A stretch of DNA of 64,000 bases from NCBI RefSeq assembly GCF_002218005.2, contig NZ_AP018678.1:868001-932000 (forward strand), written 5' to 3'. A program made the translations under genes and the position numbers. The notes under the pieces were generated by a model. It was given only the letters and a program-made list of their open reading frames with translations, was not told where the DNA came from and did no database searches. The DNA comes from Vibrio algivorus. GTDB taxonomy: Bacteria; Pseudomonadota; Gammaproteobacteria; Enterobacterales; Vibrionaceae. The first letter of the stretch is position 1. Each line of letters starts with the position of its first letter. Positions 34,151 through 43,481 of this stretch are shown here, piece after piece.

Positions 34151-34170
34151 TTAAGTCACTTGGGTATGTA
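34151..34170. repeat. Solo end of the TATACCCAAGT dispersed repeat
   Basis: TTAAGTCACTTGGGTATGTA matches the right end of the full element at 6381-6659 with few changes. It lies in the yejL/yejK divergent promoter region; the partner arm is absent. Confidence 0.5.
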
Positions 34171-34231
34171 AAGCGGCTTATGATAACCTAGTCTTCCTCA
34201 CAACTGAAACATCAACTGAAACTAATTTACC

Positions 34232-35233
34232 ATGAGCTTAGATATTTCCAACGTTATACTGCATAAATTGACCAAAAATAATCAAGACGAACTCGTTGTC
34301 AGCTTGAGAGATTCCGCGTTATCCAATGATGAAGTAACGGAACAACTGGTAGCAGAATTGCACCGTACTTTCAGTGCTAAAGCAGGCAAAGGCTTTGGTG
34401 TTTACAAAGAAGAAAGTGAATTTCAATCTTGGATGAAGCAGTTGCGTCAAGGTGAGTTGAATTTTTATGACTTTTCGCAACAATCGGCTGAGCGATTAAA
34501 ATCAGAATTATCTAAATATCCTTTTGCAGAAGAAGGGGTATTGGTTTTGGCTGAGTATCAATCTTTAGCAACCGACTACCTGTTCATTGCTTTGCTTCCA
34601 TCTAATCAAAGTTTGAAAGTGGATGAAGAGTTGGATATTAGTGGGACTGATTATCTCGATATTAATAAAATGGATATTGCAGTCCGTATTGATTTATCTC
34701 GCTATGAAACCGATCCAGACTCTAATCGCTATTTAAGCTACATCAAAGGGCGTGTTGGTCGTAAAGTGGCTGATTTCTTCTTGGATTTCTTACAAGCAGA
34801 AGTAGGCTTAGATACGAAAAAACAAAACCAAGTATTAATGCAAGCGGTTGATGATTACTGTGTAGATGCGCAACTTAATAAAGAAGAAACCGTTGCTTGC
34901 CGTAAGCAGGTGCATGATTTTTGTAACGAACAGTTAAAGTCAGGTGATGAAGTGACAATTTGGGAATTATCTGGCGAGTTAAGTGGTGCAGGACACCATG
35001 ATAATTTTGCTGAGTTTACTCAAAAGCAAGGTTATGAATTAGAAGAGAGTTTTCCTGTTGATCGCTCTACTATCCGCAAGTTAGCTAAGTATGTTGGCGC
35101 TGGCGGTGGCTTGTCGATTAATTTTGATAGCATGCTATTGGGTGAACGTGTTTTTTATGATCCAGAGACCGATACTTTGACGATCAAAGGCATTCCACCA
35201 AATTTGAAAGATCAATTAACGCGACATTCTTAA
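34232..35233 (+). CDS. yejK: Nucleoid-associated protein YejK (NdpA)
   Basis: DNA-associated protein found in isolated nucleoids. Family signature segments seen: FGVYKEESEFQSWMKQLRQG, the central VRIDLSRYETDPDSNRYLSY and KGRVGRKVADFFLDFL, and the C-terminal IRKLAKYVGAGGGLSINFD followed by ERVFYDPETDTLTIKGIPPN. The 333-aa length equals that of E. coli (335). Divergent from yejL. A weak GGGC/GCCC hairpin followed by TTTTT near 35327-35347 may terminate it. Confidence 0.94.
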   Translation: MSLDISNVILHKLTKNNQDELVVSLRDSALSNDEVTEQLVAELHRTFSAKAGKGFGVYKEESEFQSWMKQLRQGELNFYDFSQQSAERLKSELSKYPFAEEGVLVLAEYQSLATDYLFIALLPSNQSLKVDEELDISGTDYLDINKMDIAVRIDLSRYETDPDSNRYLSYIKGRVGRKVADFFLDFLQAEVGLDTKKQNQVLMQAVDDYCVDAQLNKEETVACRKQVHDFCNEQLKSGDEVTIWELSGELSGAGHHDNFAEFTQKQGYELEESFPVDRSTIRKLAKYVGAGGGLSINFDSMLLGERVFYDPETDTLTIKGIPPNLKDQLTRHS

Positions 35234-35378
35234 GCGTTAACCTATCTATTGCCTCTGAATAAATCTGAAATCGGATTTGAAGATTGACGGCAGCAATGAG
35301 ATAGTAAAGAAAGAATAATGATTGGTGGGCTGAATTGGCCCCCTTTTTATAATTTTAATTCATGGAGAGGATGAAAGA

Positions 35379-36494
35379 ATGAGAGTAGGTTTAGTCGGAT
35401 GGCGTGGCATGGTTGGTTCTGTACTGATGCAACGTATGGTGGAAGAGAAGGACTTCGACCTTATTGAACCAGTATTTTACAGCACTTCACAAGTGGGAAT
35501 CCCTGCTCCCAACCTAGGTAAAGATGCCGGCATGCTACAAGATGCCTTCGATCTTGAAAGCTTGAAGCAACTTGATGCAATTATTACTTGTCAGGGTGGC
35601 TCATACACTGAAAAAGTTTATCCTGCACTTCGTCAGGCGGGTTGGAAAGGCTACTGGATTGATGCAGCTTCAACATTACGCATGAAAGATGACGCAATCA
35701 TTGCCCTAGACCCAGTTAACTTGAACCAAATTCAACAAGGCATTCATTCTGGCACCAATACGTTCGTGGGCGGTAACTGTACCGTTAGCCTTATGCTGAT
35801 GGGTCTTGGTGGTCTATATGAGAAAGGCATGATTGAATGGATGAGCGCGATGACTTATCAGGCAGCTTCTGGTGCTGGCGCGAAAAACATGCGCGAATTA
35901 ATTGCCCAAATGGGGGTGATTAATCAGTCTGTAAGTGCTGAAATGGCTGATCCTGCAAGTTCAATTCTTGATATTGACCGTAAAGTAGCGGAAACGATTC
36001 GTTCAAGTGACTACCCAACCAGTGAGTTTGGTTCACCGTTGGCCGGTTCACTGATCCCTTGGATTGATGTGAAGCGTGATAATGGTCAGAGTAAAGAAGA
36101 ATGGAAAGGCACAGTAGAAACTAACAAGATCTTAGGTCTTGATGGCGCTAACGCGGTTCCAATCGATGGTACTTGTGTAAGAATTGGTGCGATGCGTTGT
36201 CACTCACAAGCACTAACGATTAAACTGAAGCAAAATGTGCCAATGGATGAAATTGAAGATATCATCGCAACTCATAATGATTGGGTAAAAGTGATCCCAA
36301 ATGAGCGTGATATTACGACTCAAGAGCTTTCTCCAGCGAAAGTAACAGGCACGCTTTCTGTACCCGTAGGTCGCTTACGTAAGATGGCGATGGGGGATAC
36401 TTTCCTCAATGCGTTCACTGTTGGTGATCAGTTATTGTGGGGTGCTGCAGAGCCGCTACGTCGTACTTTACGAATCATTCTAGAAAACCGCTAA
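35379..36494 (+). CDS. asd: Aspartate-semialdehyde dehydrogenase
   Basis: Reduces aspartyl phosphate to aspartate semialdehyde for Lys, Thr, Met and diaminopimelate synthesis. Seen: NADP Rossmann VGLVGWRGMVGSVLMQRM at 3-20, catalytic Cys in GGNCTVSLMLMG near residue 134, and the late RIGAMRCHSQALTIKLK region. The 371-aa length and gammaproteobacterial type (E. coli 367) are normal. GAGAGGATG-type ribosome site precedes the ATG. Many vibrios carry two asd genes; this is the E. coli-like one. A strong terminator follows, so it is monocistronic. Confidence 0.96.
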   Translation: MRVGLVGWRGMVGSVLMQRMVEEKDFDLIEPVFYSTSQVGIPAPNLGKDAGMLQDAFDLESLKQLDAIITCQGGSYTEKVYPALRQAGWKGYWIDAASTLRMKDDAIIALDPVNLNQIQQGIHSGTNTFVGGNCTVSLMLMGLGGLYEKGMIEWMSAMTYQAASGAGAKNMRELIAQMGVINQSVSAEMADPASSILDIDRKVAETIRSSDYPTSEFGSPLAGSLIPWIDVKRDNGQSKEEWKGTVETNKILGLDGANAVPIDGTCVRIGAMRCHSQALTIKLKQNVPMDEIEDIIATHNDWVKVIPNERDITTQELSPAKVTGTLSVPVGRLRKMAMGDTFLNAFTVGDQLLWGAAEPLRRTLRIILENR

Positions 36495-36540
36495 GCTTAT
36501 TTCGATAAAATAAAAGCTTACCGCTAATATTAAACTCTAG

Positions 36541-36576
36541 AAAGTCCGCATTAAAAAATAATGCGGACTTTTTTTG
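36541..36576 (+). terminator. Rho-independent terminator after asd
   Basis: AAAGTCCGCATTA and TAATGCGGACTTT form a 13-bp stem around AAAAA, followed by TTTTT. It lies between convergent asd and the ion-channel gene and may serve both directions. Confidence 0.88.
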
Positions 36577-36607
36577 GTCATATCTTTATTAAATTGATTA
36601 TGAGTTG

Positions 36608-37465
36608 TTAAGTCGGTTCATCTGGCTTAGGAACCGGTACCACACGTTTATCTGGCTCAGCTAATTCACTGCCGCAATGTTTACAGAAAAGCGCATCGGT
36701 TTCATGGCCACCTTTGGTGCAGTTTGGGCATAATACCAGAGTGCGATGGGCTTTCATTTCTTGATTGAGTTCAGCTGTGATGATCCCGGTGGGAACCGCT
36801 AAAATTGAATAACCTAATAGCATTGTCAGTGCTGCGACCCCCTGTCCTAGCGGCGTTTTGGGAACTACATCGCCATAGCCTACCGTAGTAATTGTGATAA
36901 TGGCCCAGTAAATCCCACGAGGAATGCTGGTAAAGCCATTTTCAGGCCCTTCTATCACATACATGAGCGCACCAAAAATCGTTACTAGTATTGCCACTGC
37001 ACTAAAAAATATCAAAATCTTACGTTGAGACATTGCTAGCGTACGAACGAGTAAATTCGAGTCTTGTAAAAATCGTACTAGTTTGAGAATTCGGAAGATT
37101 CGCATGACACGTAATAGACGAATAATCCCGATGAAGCTTGCCGATGGGAAAAAAAATGCAAGATAAGTTGGAAGTATGGCGAGTAAATCTATGATGCCAT
37201 AAAAACTTTTTGCATAGGCTTTGGGTTTTGGCGAACAATATAAACGTAACAGATATTCAATGGTAAATAGGCCAGTAAAGAAATATTCCAGAATATCGAA
37301 TTCTTGTTGCCATTTTTCGGCGAAGATAGGGACAGAGTCTAAAATTAGCACCGCTAGTGAACTAATTATTGCCACGATCAGTAATATATCAAAACGGCGT
37401 CCTGCCGGAGTATGCGTACCAAAAATGATGACATAAAGCTTATGCTTAAACGTCTCTTCACTCAT
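36608..37465 (-). CDS. Voltage-gated-type potassium channel with C-terminal zinc ribbon
   Basis: Six-helix ion channel subunit of 285 aa. Seen: S1-S3 hydrophobic segments, an Arg-rich S4 (IIRLLRVMRIFRILKLVRFL, near 118-137), a pore loop with the K+ selectivity filter TITTVGYGDVVPKTP near residue 194, and S6. The cytoplasmic tail holds a zinc-ribbon-like CPNC...CKHCGSEL motif (about 245-268) instead of an RCK domain. K+ selectivity follows from the TVGYGD filter. The zinc ribbon could tune gating or assembly, but that is unknown. Downstream of ychE by 23 bp on the same strand, possibly cotranscribed. Confidence 0.9.
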   Translation of the reverse strand: MSEETFKHKLYVIIFGTHTPAGRRFDILLIVAIISSLAVLILDSVPIFAEKWQQEFDILEYFFTGLFTIEYLLRLYCSPKPKAYAKSFYGIIDLLAILPTYLAFFFPSASFIGIIRLLRVMRIFRILKLVRFLQDSNLLVRTLAMSQRKILIFFSAVAILVTIFGALMYVIEGPENGFTSIPRGIYWAIITITTVGYGDVVPKTPLGQGVAALTMLLGYSILAVPTGIITAELNQEMKAHRTLVLCPNCTKGGHETDALFCKHCGSELAEPDKRVVPVPKPDEPT

Positions 37466-37487
37466 AAATAGATTCCTTTATTTCCTA

Positions 37488-38126
37488 TTACATTAAACCT
37501 GGGAAGAGGTTTCGTACGCCATTTGCAATAAATTCGACACCTAAAGCCGCTAATATTAACCCCATAATACGAGTGATAACGTTAATCCCTGTTTGACCTA
37601 AAAAGCGAACAATGAGGGGGGCTGAGCGAAATAATAACCATGAACAAAAACAAAAAACACTAATAGTCGCAATAATTCCCGCAGTTTCAATTAGGGTAGG
37701 GTAGCGAGAACCATAGACAATGGTTGAGCTGATTGCGCCGGGGCCAGCCATAAGAGGCATAGCTAAAGGTACAACCCCAATTTGTTCACGACTTATCGAT
37801 TCTGTACGTTCTTGTTTATTCTGTTTATCTTCACCAAGTTTACCGCTCATCATTGAAAAAGCGATGCTCATAAGCAGTAGGCCACCTGCAATGCGGAATG
37901 AATCAAGAGAGATTGTAAACATATCAAGTAAAAGCTGCCCACAGAGTAGAGAGACAACCAAGATTACGCCAACAGCAATATTGGCCGTTTTAGCCGTTTT
38001 ACTTTTTTCTTCAGGGGTCATGTGTCCAGTTAGTGAAACAAAGACCGGCATAATTCCAATAGGGTTAACCGCAGCGACAAGTCCGAGGAAGAATTGTAAA
38101 TAGATGGCAAATTCAATGGAGGCCAT
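37488..38126 (-). CDS. ychE: MarC/NAAT family membrane protein YchE
   Basis: Six-helix inner-membrane protein of the MarC family, of uncertain transport role. Seen: FLGLVAAVNPIGIMPVFVSL in helix 1, the family AMPLMAGPGAISSTIV motif in the middle and ITRIMGLILAALGVEFI at the end. 212 aa against 215 for E. coli YchE. It is divergent from adhE, the same neighbour as in E. coli, which is why I prefer YchE over YhgN or MarC. Confidence 0.88.
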   Translation of the reverse strand: MASIEFAIYLQFFLGLVAAVNPIGIMPVFVSLTGHMTPEEKSKTAKTANIAVGVILVVSLLCGQLLLDMFTISLDSFRIAGGLLLMSIAFSMMSGKLGEDKQNKQERTESISREQIGVVPLAMPLMAGPGAISSTIVYGSRYPTLIETAGIIATISVFCFCSWLLFRSAPLIVRFLGQTGINVITRIMGLILAALGVEFIANGVRNLFPGLM

Positions 38127-38198
38127 AGTGTGATCTCAGGTAGTAAGTAGAAGATGAGTATACCTAGGGGCGCAGCATCTTTCGAGGCTAAATTATTT

Positions 38199-38290
38199 TA
38201 TACCCAAGTGACTTCCAGATGCAGAATTCAGGGCTATCATCCAAACCTTTAGACCGTGTTAAATTGAGCAGAGATAGAATAGAGGTAACA
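38199..38290. repeat. Partial TATACCCAAGT-family element upstream of adhE
   Basis: TATACCCAAGTGACTTCCAG starts at 38199 and interior-like sequence (AAATTGAGCAGAGATAGAAT) follows to about 38290. The right-hand inverted end is missing. Confidence 0.55.
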
Positions 38291-38600
38291 GTGGCAGTTT
38301 AAGAGGTTTGCGCTAGGCTAATTGTTGGTTAACACTATAAAAAACAATGTAAAAATTAACTCTAAAGTATTACGTTCTTTGTGAGATTGCGTATACTCGT
38401 TGTAGCACAAAAATCACGTATTTACCTTGTAGGTGAGTTACAGAAATAAATTTACAAATATTGTGCTTTTGGGGTGAGTTGAAAATACTATCTTGGATAT
38501 TTTTTCACTTATTGAAATAATTAAATTTTCTTTTAAAACAGTGCCTTATTTTGTTTTCCTTGGTTGCACTACCGCTTTAGTAGTATTTAGGCTTCAGGAA

Positions 38601-38614
38601 CTGATCTACATCAA
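38601..38614. promoter_or_regulatory. FNR-like box upstream of adhE
   Basis: CTGATCTACATCAA matches the FNR consensus TTGAT-N4-ATCAA at nine of ten defined positions. It lies about 140 bp upstream of adhE, a fermentative gene, so oxygen control is plausible. CRP sites share the same core shape, so specificity is not certain. Confidence 0.6.
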
Positions 38615-38752
38615 TATTTTTAATATTTGAAAGCATATACTCAGTTTTGAAAGCGATTTACTAAGGTAGATTTTAGGTTCGGTTGGCACGTTTTACGAAT
38701 ACCAAATAGTCTTACTAAATAGTTTTTAATTTTAAATCTTAGGAGATTCATT

Positions 38753-41422
38753 ATGCCTGTAACTAACTTAGCTGAACTAGATGCTCTTGTCGCACGCGTT
38801 CAAGCGGCACAAAAGGAATTTGCTACTTTTTCTCAAGAACAAGTAGATCATATTTTCCGTGCAGCATCTTTAGCAGCTAACCAAGCACGTATTCCTCTAG
38901 CACAACAAGCTGTAGCGGAATCTGGCATGGGTATTATTGAAGACAAAGTAATCAAAAACCACTTCGCTTCAGAGTTCATTTACAACAAATACCGCGATGA
39001 AAAAACATGTGGCATCCTTGAAGAAGGCACTGACACGATCACTATCGCAGAACCAGTAGGTATCATTTGTGGTATCGTTCCAACCACTAACCCAACGTCA
39101 ACTGCGATTTTCAAATCTCTTATTTCTTTGAAAACTCGTAACGGTATTATCTTCTCTCCACACCCACGAGCGAAAAACTCAACCAACGATGCTGCAAAAC
39201 TAGTATTAGATGCTGCCGTTGCTGCTGGTGCTCCAAAAGATATCATCGGGTGGATTGATCAACCTTCAGTTGAATTATCTAACGCACTCATGAAGCATGA
39301 CGGTATCAACCTTATCCTTGCGACTGGTGGTCCAGGCATGGTTAAAGCAGCTTACTCTTCAGGTAAACCAGCTATCGGTGTAGGTGCAGGTAACGTTCCT
39401 GTGGTTATCGATGAAACGGCTGATATTAAGCGTGCGGTTGCTTCTGTTCTTATGTCTAAAACATTCGATAACGGTGTGGTTTGTGCTTCTGAGCAAGCGG
39501 TTATTGTAATGGATGAAGTATACGAAGAAGTGAAAGAGCGTTTTGCTTCTCACAAAGGTTACGTTTTATCTAAAGCTGAAGCGGATAAAGTGCGTAAAGT
39601 ATTACTTATCAACGGCAACCTAAACGCTGACATCGTAGGTCAACCAGCAGTTAAAATCGCTGAATTAGCGGGCGTTAAAGTGCCAGCTGACACTAAAGTG
39701 TTAATCGGTGAAGGTGGCGTAGTAAGCCATGACGACGAGTTCGCTCATGAGAAACTCTCTCCAACTCTAGGGATGTTCCGTGCGTCTTCTTTTGAAAACG
39801 CAGTAGAGCAAGCGGTAACTATGGTTGAAATCGGTGGTATTGGCCATACTTCTGGTCTTTACACTAACCAAGACACCAACGCTGACCGTATCAAATACTT
39901 CGGCGACAAACTAAAAACTGCTCGTATTCTTATCAATATCCCAACGACTCACGGTGGTATCGGTGACTTGTACAACTTCAACGTTGCACCATCGCTAACA
40001 CTAGGTTGTGGTTCATGGGGTGGTAACTCTATCTCTGAAAACGTAGGTCCAAAACACCTAATCAACAAGAAAACTGTTGCTAAGCGAGCTGAGAATATGT
40101 TGTGGCATAAACTTCCAAAATCAATCTACTTCCGTCGTGGCAGCCTACCAGTTGCATTGACTGATTTAGAAGGTAAAAAACGTGCATTCCTAGTAACTGA
40201 CCGTTTCTTATTTAACAACGGTTATGCTGACGAAATCGTAAGCCTACTTAAAGCTCAAGGCATGGAGGTTCAAACTTTCTTCGACGTAGAAGCGGATCCA
40301 ACGCTATCTGTTGTTGAGAAAGGTGCAGCACAAATGCAAAGCTACCAACCAGACGTAATCATTGCTCTAGGCGGTGGTTCACCAATGGATGCAGCGAAAA
40401 TCATGTGGGTAATGTACGAGCACCCAGAAACGCACTTTGAAGAACTATCAATGCGCTTCATGGATATCCGTAAACGTATCTACAAGTTCCCTAAAATGGG
40501 TGCCAAAGCTGAACTAGTATGTGTAACTACTACTTCTGGTACGGGTTCTGAAGTCACACCATTCGCAGTTGTAACTGACGATCGCACTGGTGCGAAATAC
40601 CCACTAGCGGATTACGAGCTAACGCCTAACATGGCTATCGTTGATGCAAACCTTGTTATGAACATGCCTAAGTCTCTAACAGCGTTTGGTGGTTACGATG
40701 CAATCACTCACGCACTAGAAGCTTACGTTTCAGTTCTTGCCAACGAATATTCAGATGGCCACGCTCTACAAGCGCTTAAGATGCTAAAAGAGTACCTACC
40801 ATCAAGCTACCAAAATGGCGCAGCTGACCCAATCGCTCGTGAAAAAGTACACAATGCCGCCACTATCGCTGGTATGTCATTTGCGAACGCATTCCTAGGT
40901 GTATGTCACTCAATTGCACACAAAATTGGTGCTGAGTTCCACATCCCACACGGTCTTGCTAACGCATTAATGATTTCTAACGTTATTCGTTTCAACGCGA
41001 ACGATAACCCAACTAAACAAACTGCGTTCTCTCAGTACGACCGCCCACAAGCACGTCGTCGCTATGCTGAAATTGCGGATCACTTAGGCCTAAGCCAAGA
41101 AGGTGACCGTACGGCACAAAAAATTGAGCGTCTATTGACTTGGTTGGATGAAGTGAAGAAAGACTTGGATATTCCAATGTCTATTCAAGCGGCTGGTGTT
41201 AATGAAGCTGACTTCCTTGCGAAATTAGATAACTTAGCGGTAGATGCGTTTGATGACCAATGTACGGGAGCTAACCCTCGTTATCCTCTAATTTCTGAAC
41301 TAAAAGAAGTTCTTAAAGCGGCTTACTACGGCAAAGCTTACATTGAAGGTGAAACTTTCGAAGGTACAACGGTTATCAAAAAAACTGAAGAGCCAGTAAA
41401 AAAATCAGCTAAGAAAAAATAA
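38753..41422 (+). CDS. adhE: Bifunctional acetaldehyde-CoA/alcohol dehydrogenase
   Basis: Converts acetyl-CoA to ethanol in two NADH-dependent steps and forms spirosomes. The N-terminal aldehyde dehydrogenase domain has catalytic Cys 244 in DNGVVCASEQ. The C-terminal iron-dependent alcohol dehydrogenase has GGGSPMDAAK near residue 540 and metal-binding His in CHSIAHKIGAEFHIPHG near residue 720. 889 aa, E. coli 891. Codon use is strongly biased, matching high expression. TAGGAGATTC precedes the ATG. FNR-like box upstream, terminator downstream, so a stand-alone anaerobic gene. Confidence 0.97.
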   Translation: MPVTNLAELDALVARVQAAQKEFATFSQEQVDHIFRAASLAANQARIPLAQQAVAESGMGIIEDKVIKNHFASEFIYNKYRDEKTCGILEEGTDTITIAEPVGIICGIVPTTNPTSTAIFKSLISLKTRNGIIFSPHPRAKNSTNDAAKLVLDAAVAAGAPKDIIGWIDQPSVELSNALMKHDGINLILATGGPGMVKAAYSSGKPAIGVGAGNVPVVIDETADIKRAVASVLMSKTFDNGVVCASEQAVIVMDEVYEEVKERFASHKGYVLSKAEADKVRKVLLINGNLNADIVGQPAVKIAELAGVKVPADTKVLIGEGGVVSHDDEFAHEKLSPTLGMFRASSFENAVEQAVTMVEIGGIGHTSGLYTNQDTNADRIKYFGDKLKTARILINIPTTHGGIGDLYNFNVAPSLTLGCGSWGGNSISENVGPKHLINKKTVAKRAENMLWHKLPKSIYFRRGSLPVALTDLEGKKRAFLVTDRFLFNNGYADEIVSLLKAQGMEVQTFFDVEADPTLSVVEKGAAQMQSYQPDVIIALGGGSPMDAAKIMWVMYEHPETHFEELSMRFMDIRKRIYKFPKMGAKAELVCVTTTSGTGSEVTPFAVVTDDRTGAKYPLADYELTPNMAIVDANLVMNMPKSLTAFGGYDAITHALEAYVSVLANEYSDGHALQALKMLKEYLPSSYQNGAADPIAREKVHNAATIAGMSFANAFLGVCHSIAHKIGAEFHIPHGLANALMISNVIRFNANDNPTKQTAFSQYDRPQARRRYAEIADHLGLSQEGDRTAQKIERLLTWLDEVKKDLDIPMSIQAAGVNEADFLAKLDNLAVDAFDDQCTGANPRYPLISELKEVLKAAYYGKAYIEGETFEGTTVIKKTEEPVKKSAKKK

Positions 41423-41440
41423 TATTAGCCTGAAATAATG

Positions 41441-41476
41441 AAAGCCCTGCTTATGTGATGTAAGCAGGGCTTTTTT
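41441..41476 (+). terminator. Rho-independent terminator after adhE
   Basis: AAAGCCCTGCTTA and TAAGCAGGGCTTT form a 13-bp stem followed by TTT. It lies 19 bp after the adhE stop. Confidence 0.88.
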
Positions 41477-41505
41477 ACGTTTTGAAGTATTGAATTAGAT
41501 GCTGC

Positions 41506-42168
41506 TTAATATGAATCTAAAATACGACCATTAAAGTACTCATTTTCTACAATGTATTCAGTATTTCTGATTAGTTCATCATGACTCTTTGCCCAGCCGC
41601 GATGCTTGGTATGTCGCTCAGAACGGCTTGGTAATATGCCTCCCACCCGAATATTAAAGGGCATTAATTCTTTAGCCCAATTTTGAGTAAATTCAGATAT
41701 TAAAGATGAAGGTTGGGAGAGGCTGTCTTGTTCTTGACTTGATAGGTTAACAATTACACCACGCTTTTGGTTATGTAGCATTTGTCTGGCGGCTAATTTA
41801 CTAAAACACAACATAGTCGCTGCCAATTTAGAATATTGACGGCTGTAGCTGTCGATTTGTTCATCCTTGATGAGTGAGGGGGATGGTAGGCTAGGGTATA
41901 GGTTAATTAAGACATCAATACCTTTGTCAAATTGTTGATTAATAGAGGAAAACAAAGGTTGGACACTTTCAAAGCTTTCATCGTCTAGGAGATATTGGAA
42001 TACATGAGAAGAATAAGGCTGACAATGATGCAAAGCTTGATTTAACGATGCCTCGTTGTTATCAACCAGAATGACATTGGCATTTAGAGAAAGAAAGTGT
42101 TGAGCTAAATTTTGACCTAAATGAGAGCCTGCTGATGTGATAACTACGACGGAGTTTTGTATGTTCAT
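41506..42168 (-). CDS. SDR-family oxidoreductase homologue lacking the catalytic Tyr/Lys
   Basis: Short-chain dehydrogenase fold, 220 aa. The glycine-rich cofactor turn VVITSAGSHLGQNLAQHFL is near residue 8 and LVDNNE marks the end of beta-2 (acidic, NAD-type). The active-site strand VIVNLSS is present, but where YxxxK should follow the sequence reads QPSSLISEFTQNWAKEL, so both catalytic residues are absent. The ATG at 42166-42168 has GAGGT six bases upstream; the ORF extends 19 codons further without support. It stands alone, convergent with adhE. Possibly a non-enzymatic regulator or a decaying gene; unknown. Confidence 0.8.
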   Translation of the reverse strand: MNIQNSVVVITSAGSHLGQNLAQHFLSLNANVILVDNNEASLNQALHHCQPYSSHVFQYLLDDESFESVQPLFSSINQQFDKGIDVLINLYPSLPSPSLIKDEQIDSYSRQYSKLAATMLCFSKLAARQMLHNQKRGVIVNLSSQEQDSLSQPSSLISEFTQNWAKELMPFNIRVGGILPSRSERHTKHRGWAKSHDELIRNTEYIVENEYFNGRILDSY

Positions 42169-42420
42169 ATAGCACCTCATTGGTATCAAATAAAAAATAC
42201 CTAATGCCCTTAAACACAAAGCCATGAATGGCGTTAGCTATTACCTCCAAGGTGTCTATGGGCCTTAGATAGTAATAATGGTAGTAAAACGTGTAAAGAT
42301 CCTGTGAATAACATCAAAGAACTGAAATGAAATAATGAAAACTACTAATCTATAAGGGAAAGAGGTGTGAATAAAATATGTATAACTATACAGAATTATT
42401 AGGAGAGAAGGGCAGAATAT

Positions 42421-42449
42421 AAAAAGACTAGCCGAAGCCAGTCTTTTTA
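42421..42449 (-). terminator. Terminator after sodB
   Basis: AAAAAGACTAGC-CGAA-GCCAGTCTTTTT forms a near-perfect hairpin with a U-run on the minus strand. It lies about 30 bp after the sodB stop. Confidence 0.7.
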
Positions 42450-42479
42450 GTATCAAATGATTTCTCGACGGAGCGGAGG

Positions 42480-43064
42480 TTATTTGATTAGGTTTTCTTC
42501 TACGAAAGACCAGTTAACTAGTGCCCAGAAACCATTCATGTAATCCGGACGAACGTTACGATAATCGATGTAGTATGCGTGTTCCCACAGGTCAACAGTA
42601 AGAAGTGGAGTAACGCCTTCTTCTGTTAGTGGTGTTGCTGCATTAGACGTATTGATGATGTCTAGAGAACCATCTGCTTTTTTCACTAACCAAGTCCAAG
42701 AAGAACCGAAGTTATTGATTGCAGAATCAGTAAATTTTGCTTTGAACTCATCGAATGAGCCAAATTGTTGCTTGATTGCTTCTGCAACAGCACCTGTTGG
42801 TTCGCCGCCAGCGTTTGGAGCTAGGCAGTGCCAGTAGAAAGTGTGGTTCCAGATTTGTGCTGCGTTGTTAAAGATACCACCTGTTGAAGTCTTAACGATT
42901 TCTTCAAGAGATTTACCTTCAAACTCAGTACCAGGGATTAGGCCATTAAGCTTAACCACGTATGTGTTGTGGTGTTTGCCGTGGTGGTAATCTAAAGTTT
43001 CTGCTGAGATGTGTGGTTCTAGTGCATCTTTTTCGTAAGGCAGGGCTGGTAATTCAAATGCCAT
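42480..43064 (-). CDS. sodB: Superoxide dismutase, iron type
   Basis: Converts superoxide to peroxide and oxygen in the cytoplasm. Seen: N-terminal FELPALPYEKDALEPHISAE, metal-ligand His in YHHGKHHNTYV, WNHTFYWHCL, and DLWEHAYYIDYRN with the last two ligands (Asp, His). The AAQIWNHTFYW and GSSWTWLV patterns favour Fe over Mn type. 194 aa, E. coli 193. Biased codons indicate high expression. Divergent from grxD over a 417-bp gap, the same neighbour as in E. coli. Confidence 0.96.
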   Translation of the reverse strand: MAFELPALPYEKDALEPHISAETLDYHHGKHHNTYVVKLNGLIPGTEFEGKSLEEIVKTSTGGIFNNAAQIWNHTFYWHCLAPNAGGEPTGAVAEAIKQQFGSFDEFKAKFTDSAINNFGSSWTWLVKKADGSLDIINTSNAATPLTEEGVTPLLTVDLWEHAYYIDYRNVRPDYMNGFWALVNWSFVEENLIK

Positions 43065-43481
43065 TGCTCAAATCTCCATGTGTTAGAAAGGGACTTTCTT
43101 GTGTTCTAAATAGAACAGCTTCCGATTTTTTTAATCATACTAACTGATGATGCCATTTCCATGACAGTGAAACATCAACCATCTTGTTTAAACAATGAAA
43201 TGATTAAGTGATGATTGTTAAGCATCAGTTTGAGCCATTAACGACTAAGGTCAGTTTAGCAAGTTTTTACTTTATTAAAAGAGTTGGAGTCAAAAATTTC
43301 TTATGCATCACTTATTTGTATATGCCCAGTAGTCTAACGAATGTTAAGAATAGCCCAACAATACAGTGCATAAATGCGGTAATTAGAATACCCTTACAAA
43401 TAATGCCTTTTTATTCTGTTATAGATACAAGTAGAATGGGGCAACAACTTAGAGTGATGCTTAAATCCTAGAGAGGAAGTA
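43065..43481. other. Divergent sodB/grxD control region, no gene seen
   Basis: 417 bp of AT-rich DNA. Small frames (for example a plus-strand 87-codon frame at 43208-43471) have no ribosome site or family resemblance. A short inverted repeat GTTCTA-aat-AGAAC at about 43102 lies near the sodB start. No operator is identified. Confidence 0.5.

Larger units (their letters stand above)
38127..38752. other. Long divergent ychE/adhE control region, no gene seen
   Basis: 626 bp without a credible gene. It contains a partial dispersed repeat (38199-38290) and an FNR-like box (38601-38614). A long untranslated leader for adhE, as in E. coli, is likely. Confidence 0.55.

Noticed and set aside
43208..43471. 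Plus-strand 87-codon frame between sodB and grxD
   Set aside because: No ribosome site, odd composition and overlap with the expected promoter region.
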